Notes: generated from the sequence alone by a model not told the origin. A DNA stretch of 64,000 nt from Bifidobacterium longum subsp. infantis ATCC 15697 = JCM 1222 = DSM 20088 (GCF_000269965.1 NC_017219.1:1240001-1304000); one strand, 5' to 3'; shown: positions 1 to 9,556, numbered from the stretch's first letter. Made by a program: numbers and translations.

Positions 1-357
1 GTCGTTGACATCACCAAGGAAACCCTGGCTGTTGAGGAAGCTCACAAGCTGGGTATCCCGGTTGTCGCCATCGTCGACACCAACGCCGATCCGGACACCG
101 TTGAGTACCCGATCCCGGCCAACGATGACGCCATCCGCGGCATCGAACTGCTGACCAGCCTGATGGCTGACGCCGTCGCCGAAGGTCTGCTGGAGCGCTC
201 CGGCGCCAACAAGACCGAGGGCGAGGCCGCCGAGCAGCCGATGGCCGCTTGGGAGAAGGAACTCCTGACCAACGAGGCTCCTGCCGAGGCTTCCGCTGAA
301 GCCGCCGCTCCGGCTGCCGCCGAGGGCGAAACCGCCGAGGCCCCCAAGGCCGAGTGA
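1..357 (+). CDS. rpsB: 30S ribosomal protein S2 (C-terminal part)
   Basis: This is the 3' end of rpsB, open from the first base of the window to the TGA at 355-357 (118 codons visible). It encodes a small-subunit ribosomal protein. The segment reading [19 protein letters not shown] is the conserved S2 core, followed by the typical [10 protein letters not shown] stretch. After that comes an Ala/Glu-rich tail of about 50 residues, as in actinobacterial S2 proteins. The start lies outside the window. It heads the conserved rpsB-tsf-pyrH-frr order, which supports the identity. Confidence 0.95.
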   Translation, partial: VVDITKETLAVEEAHKLGIPVVAIVDTNADPDTVEYPIPANDDAIRGIELLTSLMADAVAEGLLERSGANKTEGEAAEQPMAAWEKELLTNEAPAEASAEAAAPAAAEGETAEAPKAE

Positions 358-363
358 TGCTCT

Positions 364-399
364 ACGATGGGAAGTGCCTGAATAAGCGCTTCCCATCGT
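364..399 (+). terminator. rpsB-tsf intergenic hairpin (attenuator or terminator)
   Basis: Arms 364-377 and 386-399 form a 14-bp stem with one G-U pair around an 8-nt loop, 7 bases after the rpsB stop. No long T run follows, so it may be a partial terminator or an mRNA processing site that tunes tsf relative to rpsB. Confidence 0.55.
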
Positions 400-435
400 T
401 CATGGGTAAGCAAAATTTCTCAAGGAGAATAATCA

Positions 436-1287
436 ATGGCAGCAATTACCGCCGCACTGATCAAGCAGGTTCGTGAAGACACCGGCGCCGGCATGCTCGA
501 CGTCAAGAAGGCTCTGACCGAAGCCGAAGGCGACGTCGCCCGCGCCAAGGAAATCATCCGCGCCAAGGGCATCGCCGCAGCCGGCAAGCGTGAAGGCCGC
601 AAGGCCCAGGAAGGCACCATTGCCTCCAAGGTCGTCGAGACCGCCAATGGCGAGACCGGCTACGCCGTCGAACTGAATTCCGAAACCGACTTCGTGGCCA
701 AGACCCCGAAGTTCGTCGAGTTCAGCGAGGAAGTTCTCGGCTACGCCGTGGACGCCGAAGCCAACTCCGCCGACGAACTGCTCGAAGCCAAGGCCGGGGA
801 CTCCACCGTCAAACTCGCCGTCGAAGAGGCCGCGGCCCTGTTCGGCGAGCACGTCAAGGTCGGTCAGTTCGCCAAGATCTCCGGCGAGCACGTCGAGGTC
901 TACGCCCACAAGAAGTCCGCCGAGATGCCGCCGAGCATCGTGGCCATGATCGCCACCGACAAGGCCGGTGCCGCCGTGGCCCACGAAGCCGCCCTGCAGA
1001 TCTCCGCCATGGGAGCCAAGTGGCTGACCCGCGAGGACGTTCCGGCCGATGTGGTCGAGTCCGAGCGTCGCGTGGCCACCGAGAAATCCCTGGCCGAGGG
1101 CAAGCCCGAGAAGATCGTTCCGAAGATCGTCGAAGGCCGTCTCAACGCGTTCTTCAAGGAAGTCGTGCTGCTCGAACAGCCGTTCGTCAAGGATCCGTCC
1201 AAGACCGTCGGCGACCTGTTCAAGGAAGTCGGTGGCGCCGCCACCGCGTTCGCCCGCGTCGAGGTCGGCAAGGGCGAAGAGGAGTGA
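436..1287 (+). CDS. tsf: Elongation factor Ts
   Basis: EF-Ts is the guanine nucleotide exchange factor that recycles EF-Tu-GDP to EF-Tu-GTP in the cytoplasm. The 283-residue length is normal for the family. The N-terminal UBA-like domain carries TGAGMLDVKKAL at residues 16-27. The conserved core motif TDFVAK is at residues 84-89, in the region that contacts EF-Tu. The ATG at 436 is preceded by AAGGAG with good spacing. It follows rpsB across a hairpin and is closed by a strong terminator. Confidence 0.97.
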   Translation: MAAITAALIKQVREDTGAGMLDVKKALTEAEGDVARAKEIIRAKGIAAAGKREGRKAQEGTIASKVVETANGETGYAVELNSETDFVAKTPKFVEFSEEVLGYAVDAEANSADELLEAKAGDSTVKLAVEEAAALFGEHVKVGQFAKISGEHVEVYAHKKSAEMPPSIVAMIATDKAGAAVAHEAALQISAMGAKWLTREDVPADVVESERRVATEKSLAEGKPEKIVPKIVEGRLNAFFKEVVLLEQPFVKDPSKTVGDLFKEVGGAATAFARVEVGKGEEE

Positions 1288-1326
1288 GCCCGAGGCCCAC
1301 TTCGCGCGATTAGCGTAGGATTCCGC

Positions 1327-1365
1327 GAAACGCCATCCGTCTGCACGTCAAACGGATGGCGTTTC
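1327..1365 (+). terminator. tsf terminator
   Basis: Arms 1327-1339 and 1353-1365 make a perfect 13-bp stem with a 13-nt loop, 40 bases after the tsf stop. It separates rpsB-tsf from pyrH. Confidence 0.8.
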
Positions 1366-1489
1366 GTCGTAAGGGCCCGCGGATCGTCGATGGCGTGTTC
1401 CGAGGGTGTCGTTGCCCAAGGGTGTCGTTGTAAACCGATACGCTGGTCTACGGATAATTTCACATGTTCGGTTCTGAGGAAGGCATGAT

Positions 1490-2230
1490 ATGACTGATAG
1501 CGACAAGCCGCGCAGGGTTCTGCTCAAACTGTCCGGTGAGGCGTTCGGTGGCGGTAAGGTCGGCATCGACACCCATGTGATCCGCCGCATCGCCGAGGAG
1601 ATCGTCCCGGCCGTGCGGCAGGGCGTGCAGGTGGCCATCGTCGTCGGCGGCGGTAACTTCTTCCGCGGCGCCGAACTCCAGCAGGCCGGCATCGACCGCT
1701 CCCGCGGCGATTACATGGGCATGCTCGGCACGGTGATGAACTGCCTCGCTCTGCAGGACTTCCTGGAGCAGGAGGGGCAGGCCACCCGCGTGCAGACCGC
1801 CATCACAATGGGACAGGTCGCCGAGCCGTATATTCCGCTCAAGGCCATCCGCCACCTCGAAAAGGGCCGTGTGGTGATCTTCGGCGCGGGTGCCGGCATG
1901 CCGTATTTCTCCACCGATACGGTCTCCATCCAGCGCTCCCTCGAAATCCATTGCGACGAGGTGCTGATGGGCAAGAACGGCGTCGACGGCGTCTACACCG
2001 CCGATCCGAACAAGGACGCGAACGCCAAGCGTTTCGAAACCCTGAGCTACAATCGCGCCCTCGTGGACAATCTGGCGGTCATGGACGCCTCGGCGTTGTC
2101 CATGGCCCGCGACAACAAGAAGCGCATCCGCGTCTTCGGCCTCGAAGGGGCGGGCAACGTGACCCGCGCGCTGGTCGGGGACGAGATCGGCACGCTGGTC
2201 TCCACCGCCGAATCGCGCGTGGCCGAATAG
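1490..2230 (+). CDS. pyrH: Uridylate kinase (UMP kinase)
   Basis: Phosphorylates UMP to UDP in pyrimidine nucleotide synthesis. It belongs to the amino-acid kinase fold, not the P-loop NMP kinases. The 246-residue protein shows KLSGEAFGG at residues 13-21 for phosphate binding and [10 protein letters not shown] at 51-60. [11 protein letters not shown] lies in the C-terminal half, as expected for PyrH. GAGGAAGG at 1476-1483 sets the ATG at 1490. An ATG at 1485 is out of frame. It is followed by frr after a 70-base gap in the usual actinobacterial pyrH-frr-cdsA-rlmN series. Confidence 0.96.
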   Translation: MTDSDKPRRVLLKLSGEAFGGGKVGIDTHVIRRIAEEIVPAVRQGVQVAIVVGGGNFFRGAELQQAGIDRSRGDYMGMLGTVMNCLALQDFLEQEGQATRVQTAITMGQVAEPYIPLKAIRHLEKGRVVIFGAGAGMPYFSTDTVSIQRSLEIHCDEVLMGKNGVDGVYTADPNKDANAKRFETLSYNRALVDNLAVMDASALSMARDNKKRIRVFGLEGAGNVTRALVGDEIGTLVSTAESRVAE

Positions 2231-2300
2231 CATATGGACGTCCCGGATCGGGCGTTCGCTGACGAACAACATCGACAATCATCACATATAAGGAGTGAAC

Positions 2301-2852
2301 ATGTCCCTCATTGATCAGGCCAGGGAACAGATGGCCAAGACCGTGGAAAACACCAAGGAGAACTTCTCCGGCATCCGAACCGGCCGCGCCAACCCGGCCC
2401 TGCTCAACGGCATCACCGTGGACTACTACGGCGCCCCGACCCCGATCAAGGCCGTGGCCTCCATCGGCGTGCCCGAGCCCCGCACCCTGTCCGTCACTCC
2501 GTTCGACGCCTCCCAGGCCGGCGCCGTCGAAAAGGCCCTGCGCAATTCCGACCTCGGCGTCAGCCCGAACCGTGACGGCAACGTCATCCGTCTGACCATG
2601 CCGGAACTCACCGAGGAACGCCGCAAGGAATACGTCAAGCTCGCCAAGGGCAAGGCCGAGGACGGCAAGGTGGCCGTGCGCAATATTCGCCGCAAGACCA
2701 AGGAAGCCCTCGACAAGGCCGTCAAGGACGGCGAGATGGGCGAGGACGAAGGCGATCGTCTGCTGAAGGATCTCGACAAGGTCACCAAGTCCGTCACCGA
2801 TGAGATCGACGCCTTGCTGGAAAGCAAGCAGAAGGAGATCATGGAGGTCTGA
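2301..2852 (+). CDS. frr: Ribosome recycling factor
   Basis: RRF works with EF-G to split post-termination ribosomes. The product is 183 residues, typical for the family. It begins MSLIDQAREQM and shows the conserved IRTGRANPALL stretch and the helix-bundle segment EERRKEYVKLAK. A GTG two codons upstream (2295) is in frame, but it is part of the AAGGAG ribosome-binding site at 2290-2295, so the ATG at 2301 is preferred. The gene ends 22 bases before cdsA, suggesting co-transcription. Confidence 0.96.
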   Translation: MSLIDQAREQMAKTVENTKENFSGIRTGRANPALLNGITVDYYGAPTPIKAVASIGVPEPRTLSVTPFDASQAGAVEKALRNSDLGVSPNRDGNVIRLTMPELTEERRKEYVKLAKGKAEDGKVAVRNIRRKTKEALDKAVKDGEMGEDEGDRLLKDLDKVTKSVTDEIDALLESKQKEIMEV

Positions 2853-2874
2853 TTCGGACCTGGTACGGAGCATT

Positions 2875-3861
2875 ATGGAACGCAACGAACAACTCCACGA
2901 GGAGGCCGAGGAGGCGCTCGACCAGATCAACAAGAAGACCGGCCGCAACATGCCGCAGGCCATCGCCACCGGTGCGGCGCTGGTCATCCTGATCGTCGGG
3001 TGTCTGCTGCTGAGCGTCGATCTGTTCGTGTTGCTGGTGGTCGTGTTCATGATCCTGGCGTTGTGGGAGCTCAGGGTGGACTTCGCCACCGTGGGCCTGC
3101 ATATCCCGGTGATCATGCTGTGGCTGTGCTCGTCCTTCACCCTCATCGCCACGTATTATTCCCCGTACCATCTCATCACGATGTCCCTGAGCATCATCGT
3201 GTCGATCATCCTGGTCGCCATCGCGTCCAGCGCGAAGATCAACGTCGGCAACCGCCTCCCACTGGCGGTCGCCGGCAAACTCTCCAGCACGGACGCCAGC
3301 GCCCGCCTCGAGTCATCGTTCAACCACGAGGGCGGTGAGCAGCACCATTCCCGGCTCAGCCATGTGGCTGTGTCCGTGCTTACCGTGTTGTACATTCCGT
3401 TGTTGGCCAGCTGCATCATCATCTCACTGACTTTTAATGGGCATCCGATTGCACACGCCATCATGCTGGTGTTCCTTCCTGCCCTATCCGATACGGGCGG
3501 TTTGTTTGCCGGTGCCTGGCTTGGCAAACACAAGCTCAGCCCGCGTATCTCGCCGAAGAAGTCCGTTGAGGGCCTTATCGGCTCGATGCTCTTCGCTATG
3601 GCTGGCGCGTTCGCCGTATTCGCATGCACGTATGATGCCTCGAAATGGGCCACTCGTTGGTGGATGCCGATCGTGGCGGGTATTCTCATCGGTGCCGTGG
3701 GCACGTTCGGTGATTTGTGTGCTTCCATGCTCAAGCGCGATATCGGTATCAAAGACATGGGCCATCTGCTCAAGGGGCACGGCGGTGTGATGGATCGTGT
3801 GGATTCCATTTTGATGAGTGCACCATTCACCTGCGCCTTGCTGTGGGTCACCGGACTGTGA
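2875..3861 (+). CDS. cdsA: Phosphatidate cytidylyltransferase
   Basis: Makes CDP-diacylglycerol from phosphatidic acid and CTP, the entry step to membrane phospholipids. It is a 328-residue integral membrane protein. A charged N-terminal stretch (about 40 residues) precedes multiple hydrophobic helices. The CDP-diglyceride synthetase signature SMLKRDIGIKDMGHLLKGHG with its following GVMDRVD is present near residues 284-310. The ATG at 2875 is preferred: the frame stays open further upstream inside frr, but the CGGAG site at 2866-2870 fits this start. It is probably co-transcribed with frr. Confidence 0.94.
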   Translation: MERNEQLHEEAEEALDQINKKTGRNMPQAIATGAALVILIVGCLLLSVDLFVLLVVVFMILALWELRVDFATVGLHIPVIMLWLCSSFTLIATYYSPYHLITMSLSIIVSIILVAIASSAKINVGNRLPLAVAGKLSSTDASARLESSFNHEGGEQHHSRLSHVAVSVLTVLYIPLLASCIIISLTFNGHPIAHAIMLVFLPALSDTGGLFAGAWLGKHKLSPRISPKKSVEGLIGSMLFAMAGAFAVFACTYDASKWATRWWMPIVAGILIGAVGTFGDLCASMLKRDIGIKDMGHLLKGHGGVMDRVDSILMSAPFTCALLWVTGL

Positions 3862-3885
3862 TTCGCATGCCTCGTGCATGAAACA

Positions 3886-3920
3886 ATGTGGCATCGTGTG
3901 TATATCGCACGGTGCCACAT
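3886..3920 (+). terminator. cdsA terminator-like hairpin
   Basis: Arms 3886-3898 and 3908-3920 pair over 13 bp with one G-U and a 9-nt loop, 25 bases after cdsA. No T run is visible, so termination strength is uncertain. Confidence 0.6.
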
Positions 3921-4073
3921 GTCATATATGGGGGAAATCATCGTTCAATATGCGTTCGCCATGGGCTAAGACATGGACCATCTGATTCGTATGCGGCACG
4001 CCGTATGGTGGATTCTGATATTTCTATTGCATGTTTGACCATTTTCTGATATTGAGAGCGAAGCGAACCCATC

Positions 4074-5243
4074 ATGACCACACAGCATCCTGACACTCCG
4101 GAAACCGGCATTACTCCCGGCGGCACATCAGGTGCCTTCCGTGACGTGCTATCCAAGGACCATGCCCGCCGTGGTAAGCCGCCGCTGCACTTTGTGGATA
4201 TGACGCCCGAGCAGCGCATCGAGAAAGCGGCCGAACTCGGATTGCCGAAGTTCCGAGTCAAGCAGCTCGCCAACCATTACTTTGGCCATTTCGATGTAAA
4301 TGCCGCTGAATTCACTGATTTTCCGGCAGCCAAGCGCAGCGAGGCCGCCGCCGCGTTCTTCCCGCAGCTCATCACCGAGGTGACCCGCCAAGTGGCGGAC
4401 GAAGGCACCACCATCAAGACCTTGTGGAAGCTGTTCGACGGCTCCCTCATCGAATCGGTGCTTATGCGATACCCGACCCGCACCACGCTGTGCATCTCCT
4501 CGCAGGTCGGCTGCGGCATGGGCTGCCCGTTCTGCGCCACCGGCAAGCTTGGCCTGACCCGTAACATGTCCACCGGTGAAATAATCGAACAGGTGCGTGT
4601 GGCCGCCAAAATGATGCGCGACGGCGAAGTGGCCGGGGGAGCGGGCCGACTGAGCAACATCGTGTTCATGGGCATGGGCGAGCCGATGGGCAACTACAAC
4701 TCCGTGCTGTCCGCCGTACGACAGATTTCCGCCATGCCTCCCGAAGGCTTCGGCATTTCCGCGCGCAACATCACCGTATCCACGGTGGGCGTGGTCCCCG
4801 GCATCAAGAAGCTCACTGCCGAAGGCATTCCCGTGCGTCTGGCCGTTTCCCTGCATGCCCCCAGCGACGAACTGCGTGACGAGCTGGTGCCGATGAACAA
4901 GCGTTTCAACACCACGCAGGTGTTGGATGCCGCGCACGATTATTGGCTGGCCTCCAAGCGCCGCGTCAGTATCGAATACGCGCTGATGCGCGGCATCAAC
5001 GACCAGGCCGAGCATGCGCAGTTGCTGGCCAAGAGGCTTAACCATTACGGCGACAACTGGGCCCACGTCAACCCGATTCCGCTCAACCCCATCGAGGGCT
5101 CGAAGTGGACCGCCTCCAAGCCGGAAGACGAACAGCGGTTCCTGGAGATCCTGCACCGCGCGGGCATCACCGCCACACTGCGTGACACCCGCGGCCAGGA
5201 TATTGACGGTGCCTGCGGGCAGTTGGCCGCCAAGGAGCGGTAG
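4074..5243 (+). CDS. rlmN: 23S rRNA/tRNA adenine-C2 methyltransferase (radical SAM)
   Basis: RlmN methylates C2 of A2503 in 23S rRNA and of A37 in some tRNAs, using a [4Fe-4S] cluster and S-adenosylmethionine. The 389-residue protein has the radical-SAM cysteines in CGMGCPFCATGK (Cys147, Cys151, Cys154). It also has the GMGEPMGNY motif and a C-terminal RDTRGQDIDGACGQL containing the second catalytic cysteine. The first 30 or so residues are Thr/Pro/Gly-rich and not conserved. It follows cdsA after 212 bases and ends in a bidirectional hairpin. Confidence 0.95.
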   Translation: MTTQHPDTPETGITPGGTSGAFRDVLSKDHARRGKPPLHFVDMTPEQRIEKAAELGLPKFRVKQLANHYFGHFDVNAAEFTDFPAAKRSEAAAAFFPQLITEVTRQVADEGTTIKTLWKLFDGSLIESVLMRYPTRTTLCISSQVGCGMGCPFCATGKLGLTRNMSTGEIIEQVRVAAKMMRDGEVAGGAGRLSNIVFMGMGEPMGNYNSVLSAVRQISAMPPEGFGISARNITVSTVGVVPGIKKLTAEGIPVRLAVSLHAPSDELRDELVPMNKRFNTTQVLDAAHDYWLASKRRVSIEYALMRGINDQAEHAQLLAKRLNHYGDNWAHVNPIPLNPIEGSKWTASKPEDEQRFLEILHRAGITATLRDTRGQDIDGACGQLAAKER

Positions 5244-5248
5244 TTTCG

Positions 5249-5280
5249 GTGACGGAATCGCCTGCGGCCGATTCCGTCAC
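5249..5280. terminator. Bidirectional hairpin between rlmN and the PfpI remnant
   Basis: A perfect 12-bp stem (5249-5260 with 5269-5280) and an 8-nt loop lie 5 bases after rlmN. The right arm includes the stop codon of the convergent PfpI-family remnant, so it can serve both strands. Confidence 0.75.
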
Positions 5281-5771
5281 TTCAGCGCATCCTTGATTGC
5301 GCCCACGAAGTAGTCCAGATCGTCGGGCTTGCGGGACGTGATGAGCTTGAAGCCGTTGGCGTCGTCCACGTGCAGCTGCTCGTCGACGTAATGACCGCCC
5401 GCGTTCTCGATATCAGCGGCGATATAGCGGCAGGGCGCGGCGGTCTTGCCAGCCACCAGACCCGCGTTGACCAGCAGCCACGCGCCATGGCAGGGCGCGG
5501 CGATCGGTTTGCCTTCGTGCGTGAACTCCTGCGCCAGCGTGATCGCATCCTCATTGACGCGGATACGATCCACATTGCAGGTGCCGCCGGGCACCACCAG
5601 CAGGTCGTAGTCGGCAGCCTGCACATCGGACAGGCGCGCGTCCGGGGTCAGCGTTGCACCTTCGTAGCGGTCGTGCTGCACCGTCTCACACGGGTCCAAG
5701 GTAGTGGCGGCAAGCGTCACCTTGGCGCCGGCGGCCTTGAGATCGCGCAGCGGGCGCGTCAGCTCGGATTC
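5277..5771 (-). pseudogene. DJ-1/PfpI-family protein, 5'-truncated
   Basis: The minus-strand frame encodes most of a class-I glutamine-amidotransferase-like (DJ-1/PfpI) protein. VVPGG is followed by the nucleophile elbow AAPCHGAWLLVNAG, and the C-terminus reads DDLDYFVGAIKDALK. Homology-like sequence extends upstream of a GTG at 5718-5720 to ESELTRPLRDLKAAGAKVTL. That matches the usual position just after the family's N-terminal strand, but an in-frame TGA (5772-5774) then closes the frame. The N-terminal strand and the conserved glutamate region are missing, and the hisF leader begins about 85 bases away. The GTG could yield a 147-residue fragment. Best read as a decayed gene; a functional short variant is less likely. 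Confidence 0.7.
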
Positions 5772-5858
5772 TCATATTCCAGAAACTGGTGCGGCGCATG
5801 TAACGGGCGGTAGGTAGTCTGAAGGACAGTAATGCAAAGCCGAACAGGGGAGTGAAGC

Positions 5859-6629
5859 ATGTCGTTGGCGGTACGAGTCATCCCGTGCCTGGACGTTGAC
5901 GCCGGTCGAGTGGTGAAGGGTGTGCATTTCGAGAACCTCAAGGACGCGGGTGACCCGGTGGAGCTGGCGGCCGAATACTACCGTCAGGGAGCCGACGAGA
6001 TCACCTTCCTGGATGTGACCGCATCCAGCTCCCACCGCAACACGATGATTGACGTGGTCTCCCGCACCGCCGAACAGGTGTTCATTCCGATGACCGTGGG
6101 CGGCGGCGTACGCACGCCCGAGGACGTCGACTCACTGCTGCGCTGCGGTGCAGACAAGGTCGGTGTCAACACGGCGGCCATCAACGACCCGTCGCTTATC
6201 AGCCGTGTGGCCGATCGTTTCGGCAACCAGGTGCTGGTGCTCTCCGTGGATGCCCGCCGCGAAAAGGGTGAGCAGCACACGCAGTCGGGTTTTGAGGTCA
6301 CCACGATGGGCGGCCGCAAATCCACCGGTATTGATGCCATCTGGTGGGTCAAGCGCGCCGAGCAGCTTGGCGCCGGCGAGATTCTGCTTAACTCGATGGA
6401 CGCCGACGGCACCAAGGAAGGCTTTGACCTCGAGATGATTCGCGCCGTGCGCAAGGAAGTCAAGATTCCGATCATCGCCTCCGGCGGTGCCGGCAAGGTC
6501 GAGGACTTCCCGCCCGCCATCGAAGCAGGTGCCGACGCGGTGCTGGCTGCATCCGTATTCCATTACGGCATCCTGACTATCGCCGATGTCAAGGCGGAAC
6601 TCAAGAAGCACGGCTACACCGTTCGCTAA
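5859..6629 (+). CDS. hisF: Imidazole glycerol phosphate synthase, cyclase subunit HisF
   Basis: HisF uses ammonia from HisH to turn PRFAR into imidazole glycerol phosphate plus AICAR in histidine synthesis. The 256-residue (beta/alpha)8 protein begins with [15 protein letters not shown], in which Asp12 is the catalytic acid. It also has the phosphate-binding [11 protein letters not shown] and the late loop [13 protein letters not shown]. The start is the ATG at 5859 after AGGGGAGTG. It is first in a hisF-hisI-trpE series, an order well known in actinobacteria. Confidence 0.96.
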
Positions 6630-6711
6630 ACGAATACACCTTGCTCCCGCTGGGCGAACAATCCAGTGGATTGTTCGTGGCAGTGCGCTATGCGCACGTC
6701 GCACATAATCC

Positions 6712-6735
6712 GGGAGCTGTCAGCGAAGCTGACTG
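6712..6735. repeat. Intergenic repeat (GGGAGCTGTCAGC type)
   Basis: The hisF-hisI spacer carries a 24-base copy of a dispersed element: GGGAGCTGTCAGC followed by an inverted GCTGACTG. Related copies occur at 13091-13184 and, in inverse orientation, at 17460-17484. The core can fold into a small hairpin. It is 28 bases upstream of hisI and within the presumed operon. Confidence 0.6.
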
Positions 6736-6763
6736 GGGGGTGGCCCACAAAAAGAAGATAGGT

Positions 6764-7174
6764 ATGACAGACACTACATACGACAATTCCACTGAACTCG
6801 ATCCCCGTATTGCCGCGCGCCTGAAGCGTGACGTCAAGGGTCTGGTCGCCGCCGTCATCCAGCAGTACGACACACACGAGGTGCTGATGGTCGGCTACAT
6901 GAACGACGAGGCATTACGCCGCACGCTGACCACCGGCCGCGTGACCTTCTGGTCCCGGTCCCGTCAGGAATACTGGCGCAAGGGTGATACCTCCGGCCAT
7001 GTGCAATACGTCAAGGGCGTGTCCCTGGATTGCGACGGCGACGCACTGCTCGTCGAAGTCGACCAAGTCGGCGCCGCATGCCACACCGGCAAGCGCAGCT
7101 GCTTCCTCGAAGGCGGCCCCCTGCCCGTGGTCGAAGGCCATCGCCCGGCCGAGCAGCAGAACGGGCTTTCCTGA
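6764..7174 (+). CDS. hisI: Phosphoribosyl-AMP cyclohydrolase
   Basis: Opens the adenine ring of phosphoribosyl-AMP, the third step of histidine synthesis. The enzyme is a dimeric zinc protein. The 136-residue product has [20 protein letters not shown], the [11 protein letters not shown] motif, and metal-binding residues in [11 protein letters not shown] and [10 protein letters not shown]. The frame runs open upstream to 6641, but that stretch crosses an intergenic repeat. The ATG at 6764 matches the family start and is preceded by an AAGAAGATAGGT sequence. It is monofunctional (no HisE domain). It sits between hisF and trpE. Confidence 0.94.
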   Translation: MTDTTYDNSTELDPRIAARLKRDVKGLVAAVIQQYDTHEVLMVGYMNDEALRRTLTTGRVTFWSRSRQEYWRKGDTSGHVQYVKGVSLDCDGDALLVEVDQVGAACHTGKRSCFLEGGPLPVVEGHRPAEQQNGLS

Positions 7175-7240
7175 CTGAGGGAAGCCGAGCGACCGCGTAC
7201 CATGAAGCAAGACATCGAGTTTGTAGGTAAAGGAGCGAAT

Positions 7241-8797
7241 ATGAGCGAATGCAGCGTCAAACACCTGAAGTGGGGCGCCACCTGGCCCAGTCGCGAACAG
7301 TTCCACGAACTGGCCGACGCCGGCTACCGTGTGATTCCGATCGTGCGCCGTCTGCTCGCCGACTCGCTCACCCCGGTCGGCTTCTACGAGCGTCTCGCCG
7401 GCGGCCGATCCGGCACCTTCATCCTCGAATCGGCGGAATACGGCGGCACGTGGAGCCGTTACAGCTTCATCGGCGTCAACTCGATGGCCCAACTGCGCTC
7501 CAACAACGGTCAGGCCGACTGGCTGGGCAAGGTCCCGGTCGGCGTGCCCGTCACCGGTGACGTGGTCGAAGTCGCTCACGCCACGTTGAAGACTCTGAAG
7601 GCCCCGCATGTGGAAGGCCTGCCGAACCTGACCAGCGGTCTGATCGGCACGGTCGGCTGGGATGCCATCCGCCACTGGGAACCGACCCTGCGCGCCGAAG
7701 CTCCGGACGAGACCGGACAGCCTGAGACCGTGCTTGCCCTGGCCACCGATATCGCCGTGGTCGACCACGTATCCGGTTCGGTATGGCTCATCGCCAATGC
7801 GGTGAATGTGGATGATAAATCCACTCGCGCCGACGCCGCCTACAACGAGGCCGTCGCTCGACTCGACCAGATGCAGCGCGATGCCGCCACCCCGGCTCCG
7901 GACGAGTCCCGCGTCAACATTCTGGACGAAACGGTCACCCAACCCGAGCTGCGCTTCCGCACCGAGAAGAGCCACTACGAGCAGGCCGTCAAACGCGCCA
8001 AGCAGCACATCGTCGACGGCGACGTGTTCCAGGTGGTCATCTCCCAGCGCCTCGACATCGATTCGCCTGCTGACCCGTTCGACGTGTACCGTGTGTTGCG
8101 CACGCTGAACCCGAGCCCGTACATGTATTTCATGGCGTTGACCGACGCTCAGGGCCGCGACTTCAACGTGATCGGCTCCAGCCCGGAAACCCTCATCAAG
8201 GTGGACAACGGCCACGCGATGACCTTCCCGATTGCTGGATCCCGCCCTCGCGGCGCCACCCCTGAGGAAGACGAGAAATTCGCCAAGGAGCTGCTTGCCG
8301 ATCCGAAGGAACGCAGCGAGCACATCATGCTCGTCGACCTGTCTCGCAACGACCTGAGTAAGGTGTGCGTGCCGCAGTCCGTGGAAGTCGTGCAGCTCAT
8401 GGACATCAAGCGTTTCAGCCACATCATGCACATCTGCTCGACGGTCACCGGCAAGGTCGACCCCTCGCTGACTGCATTCGATGTGTTCAAGTCCGCGTTC
8501 CCGGCCGGCACGCTGTCTGGCGCTCCTAAGCCGCGCGCAGTCGAAATCATCGACGAGTTGGAACCGGCCGACCGCGGCATCTACGGCGGCACCGTCGGCT
8601 ACTTCGATTTCTCCGGCAACATGGACATGGCCATCGCCATCCGCACCGCGTTCCTGCGTGACCATGAGGCGAGCGTGCAGGCCGGTGCCGGCATTGTGCT
8701 CGACTCCGTGCCCGCCACCGAATGGCAGGAGACGCGCAACAAGGCCGAGGCCAGCGTCGAATCCATCCAGATCGCCGCCCAGCTGCGCGAACTGTAA
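7241..8797 (+). CDS. trpE: Anthranilate synthase component I
   Basis: Converts chorismate to anthranilate with ammonia delivered by TrpG, the first committed step to tryptophan. The 518-residue protein has the N-terminal regulatory domain, with LESAEYGGTWSRYSFIG, and the chorismate-binding domain. The latter contains GSSPETLIKV, PIAGSRPRG, EHIMLVDLSRNDL and the late TLSGAPKPRAVEIIDELE motif. The ATG at 7241 has AAAGGAG seven bases upstream. An in-frame ATG at 7202 has no comparable site. No trp leader peptide is visible. Co-transcription with hisF-hisI would link histidine and tryptophan synthesis, as in other actinobacteria. Confidence 0.95.
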   Translation: MSECSVKHLKWGATWPSREQFHELADAGYRVIPIVRRLLADSLTPVGFYERLAGGRSGTFILESAEYGGTWSRYSFIGVNSMAQLRSNNGQADWLGKVPVGVPVTGDVVEVAHATLKTLKAPHVEGLPNLTSGLIGTVGWDAIRHWEPTLRAEAPDETGQPETVLALATDIAVVDHVSGSVWLIANAVNVDDKSTRADAAYNEAVARLDQMQRDAATPAPDESRVNILDETVTQPELRFRTEKSHYEQAVKRAKQHIVDGDVFQVVISQRLDIDSPADPFDVYRVLRTLNPSPYMYFMALTDAQGRDFNVIGSSPETLIKVDNGHAMTFPIAGSRPRGATPEEDEKFAKELLADPKERSEHIMLVDLSRNDLSKVCVPQSVEVVQLMDIKRFSHIMHICSTVTGKVDPSLTAFDVFKSAFPAGTLSGAPKPRAVEIIDELEPADRGIYGGTVGYFDFSGNMDMAIAIRTAFLRDHEASVQAGAGIVLDSVPATEWQETRNKAEASVESIQIAAQLREL

Positions 8798-8810
8798 CGT
8801 TCAACGCATA

Positions 8811-8851
8811 GCGATGCCCCCGCCGACAGAAGTTGTCAGTGGGGGCATCGC
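8811..8851. terminator. trpE/pcp convergent terminator
   Basis: Arms 8811-8821 and 8841-8851 form a perfect 11-bp GC-rich stem between the convergent ends of trpE and pcp. It can act on either strand. Confidence 0.8.
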
Positions 8852-8861
8852 TGTCTGTATG

Positions 8862-9512
8862 TCAGTGGGTTGCGCCCAGGATGTCGGTGGCGTCGGTTTC
8901 GGTGCTCACAGCGGCTTCGATGGCGGCTTCGATACCGCGCGCCATGGTCGCGATCTCCATGGTCGGCGTGCCGTTCGGCTTGCCCACGCCCTGCGCGGTC
9001 GCATACGGCACATGAATGAAACCGCCCTTGACGCCGGGGAATTTGCGGTCAATCAGATACAACACGTTATACATGATGCTGTTGCACACATACGTGCCTG
9101 CCGTATACGACATGAATGCGGGAATCCCGTGGTCATTGATGTTCCTGACCATGGCCTTGACCGGCAACGTGGCGAAATACGCGGTGCCACCATCCTCCCG
9201 TAGCGGCATATCGAACGGCTGCTCGCCATCATTATCGGGAATACGCGCCTCGGCCAAATTAATGGCCACTTTCTCCACGGTCAGAGCCGACCGGCCACCA
9301 GCCTGACCAATGCACAGCACATAGTCAGGCTGCTCGCGCACCATGGCTTCCTCAACCACGGTCGCACTGCGCGTGAACACCGTCGGAATCTCCAGTTTCA
9401 CCACTGTCGCACCGGCGATTTCATCCGGCAACAGCTTGACTGCCTCGAATGCGGGGTTAACCGGCTCGCCGCCGAACGGATCGAATCCGGTCACCAGAAT
9501 CTTGCTCATCAT
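8862..9512 (-). CDS. pcp: Pyroglutamyl-peptidase I
   Basis: A cytoplasmic cysteine peptidase (family C15) that removes N-terminal 5-oxoproline from peptides. The 216-residue product begins with [14 protein letters not shown]. It shows the triad in family context: Glu80, Cys143 in [13 protein letters not shown], and His167 in GGFIHVPYA. Two adjacent ATG codons (9512 and 9509) are possible; the second has better spacing from AGGAG. It lies 44 bases downstream of the DUF979 gene on the same strand. It is probably the last gene of a DUF969-DUF979-pcp operon, which suggests that the two membrane proteins handle pyroglutamate or pyroglutamyl peptides. Confidence 0.95.
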   Translation of the reverse strand: MMSKILVTGFDPFGGEPVNPAFEAVKLLPDEIAGATVVKLEIPTVFTRSATVVEEAMVREQPDYVLCIGQAGGRSALTVEKVAINLAEARIPDNDGEQPFDMPLREDGGTAYFATLPVKAMVRNINDHGIPAFMSYTAGTYVCNSIMYNVLYLIDRKFPGVKGGFIHVPYATAQGVGKPNGTPTMEIATMARGIEAAIEAAVSTETDATDILGATH

Positions 9513-9556
9513 TAGCTCCTTATTTCACGGATTGTTGTGGTATCTGGACAACGAGG

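Noticed and set aside
433..984. Long open frame antisense to tsf
   Set aside because: It is a shadow of the GC-rich tsf codons, with Gly/Asp/Leu bias, no ribosome-binding site and no recognisable motif.
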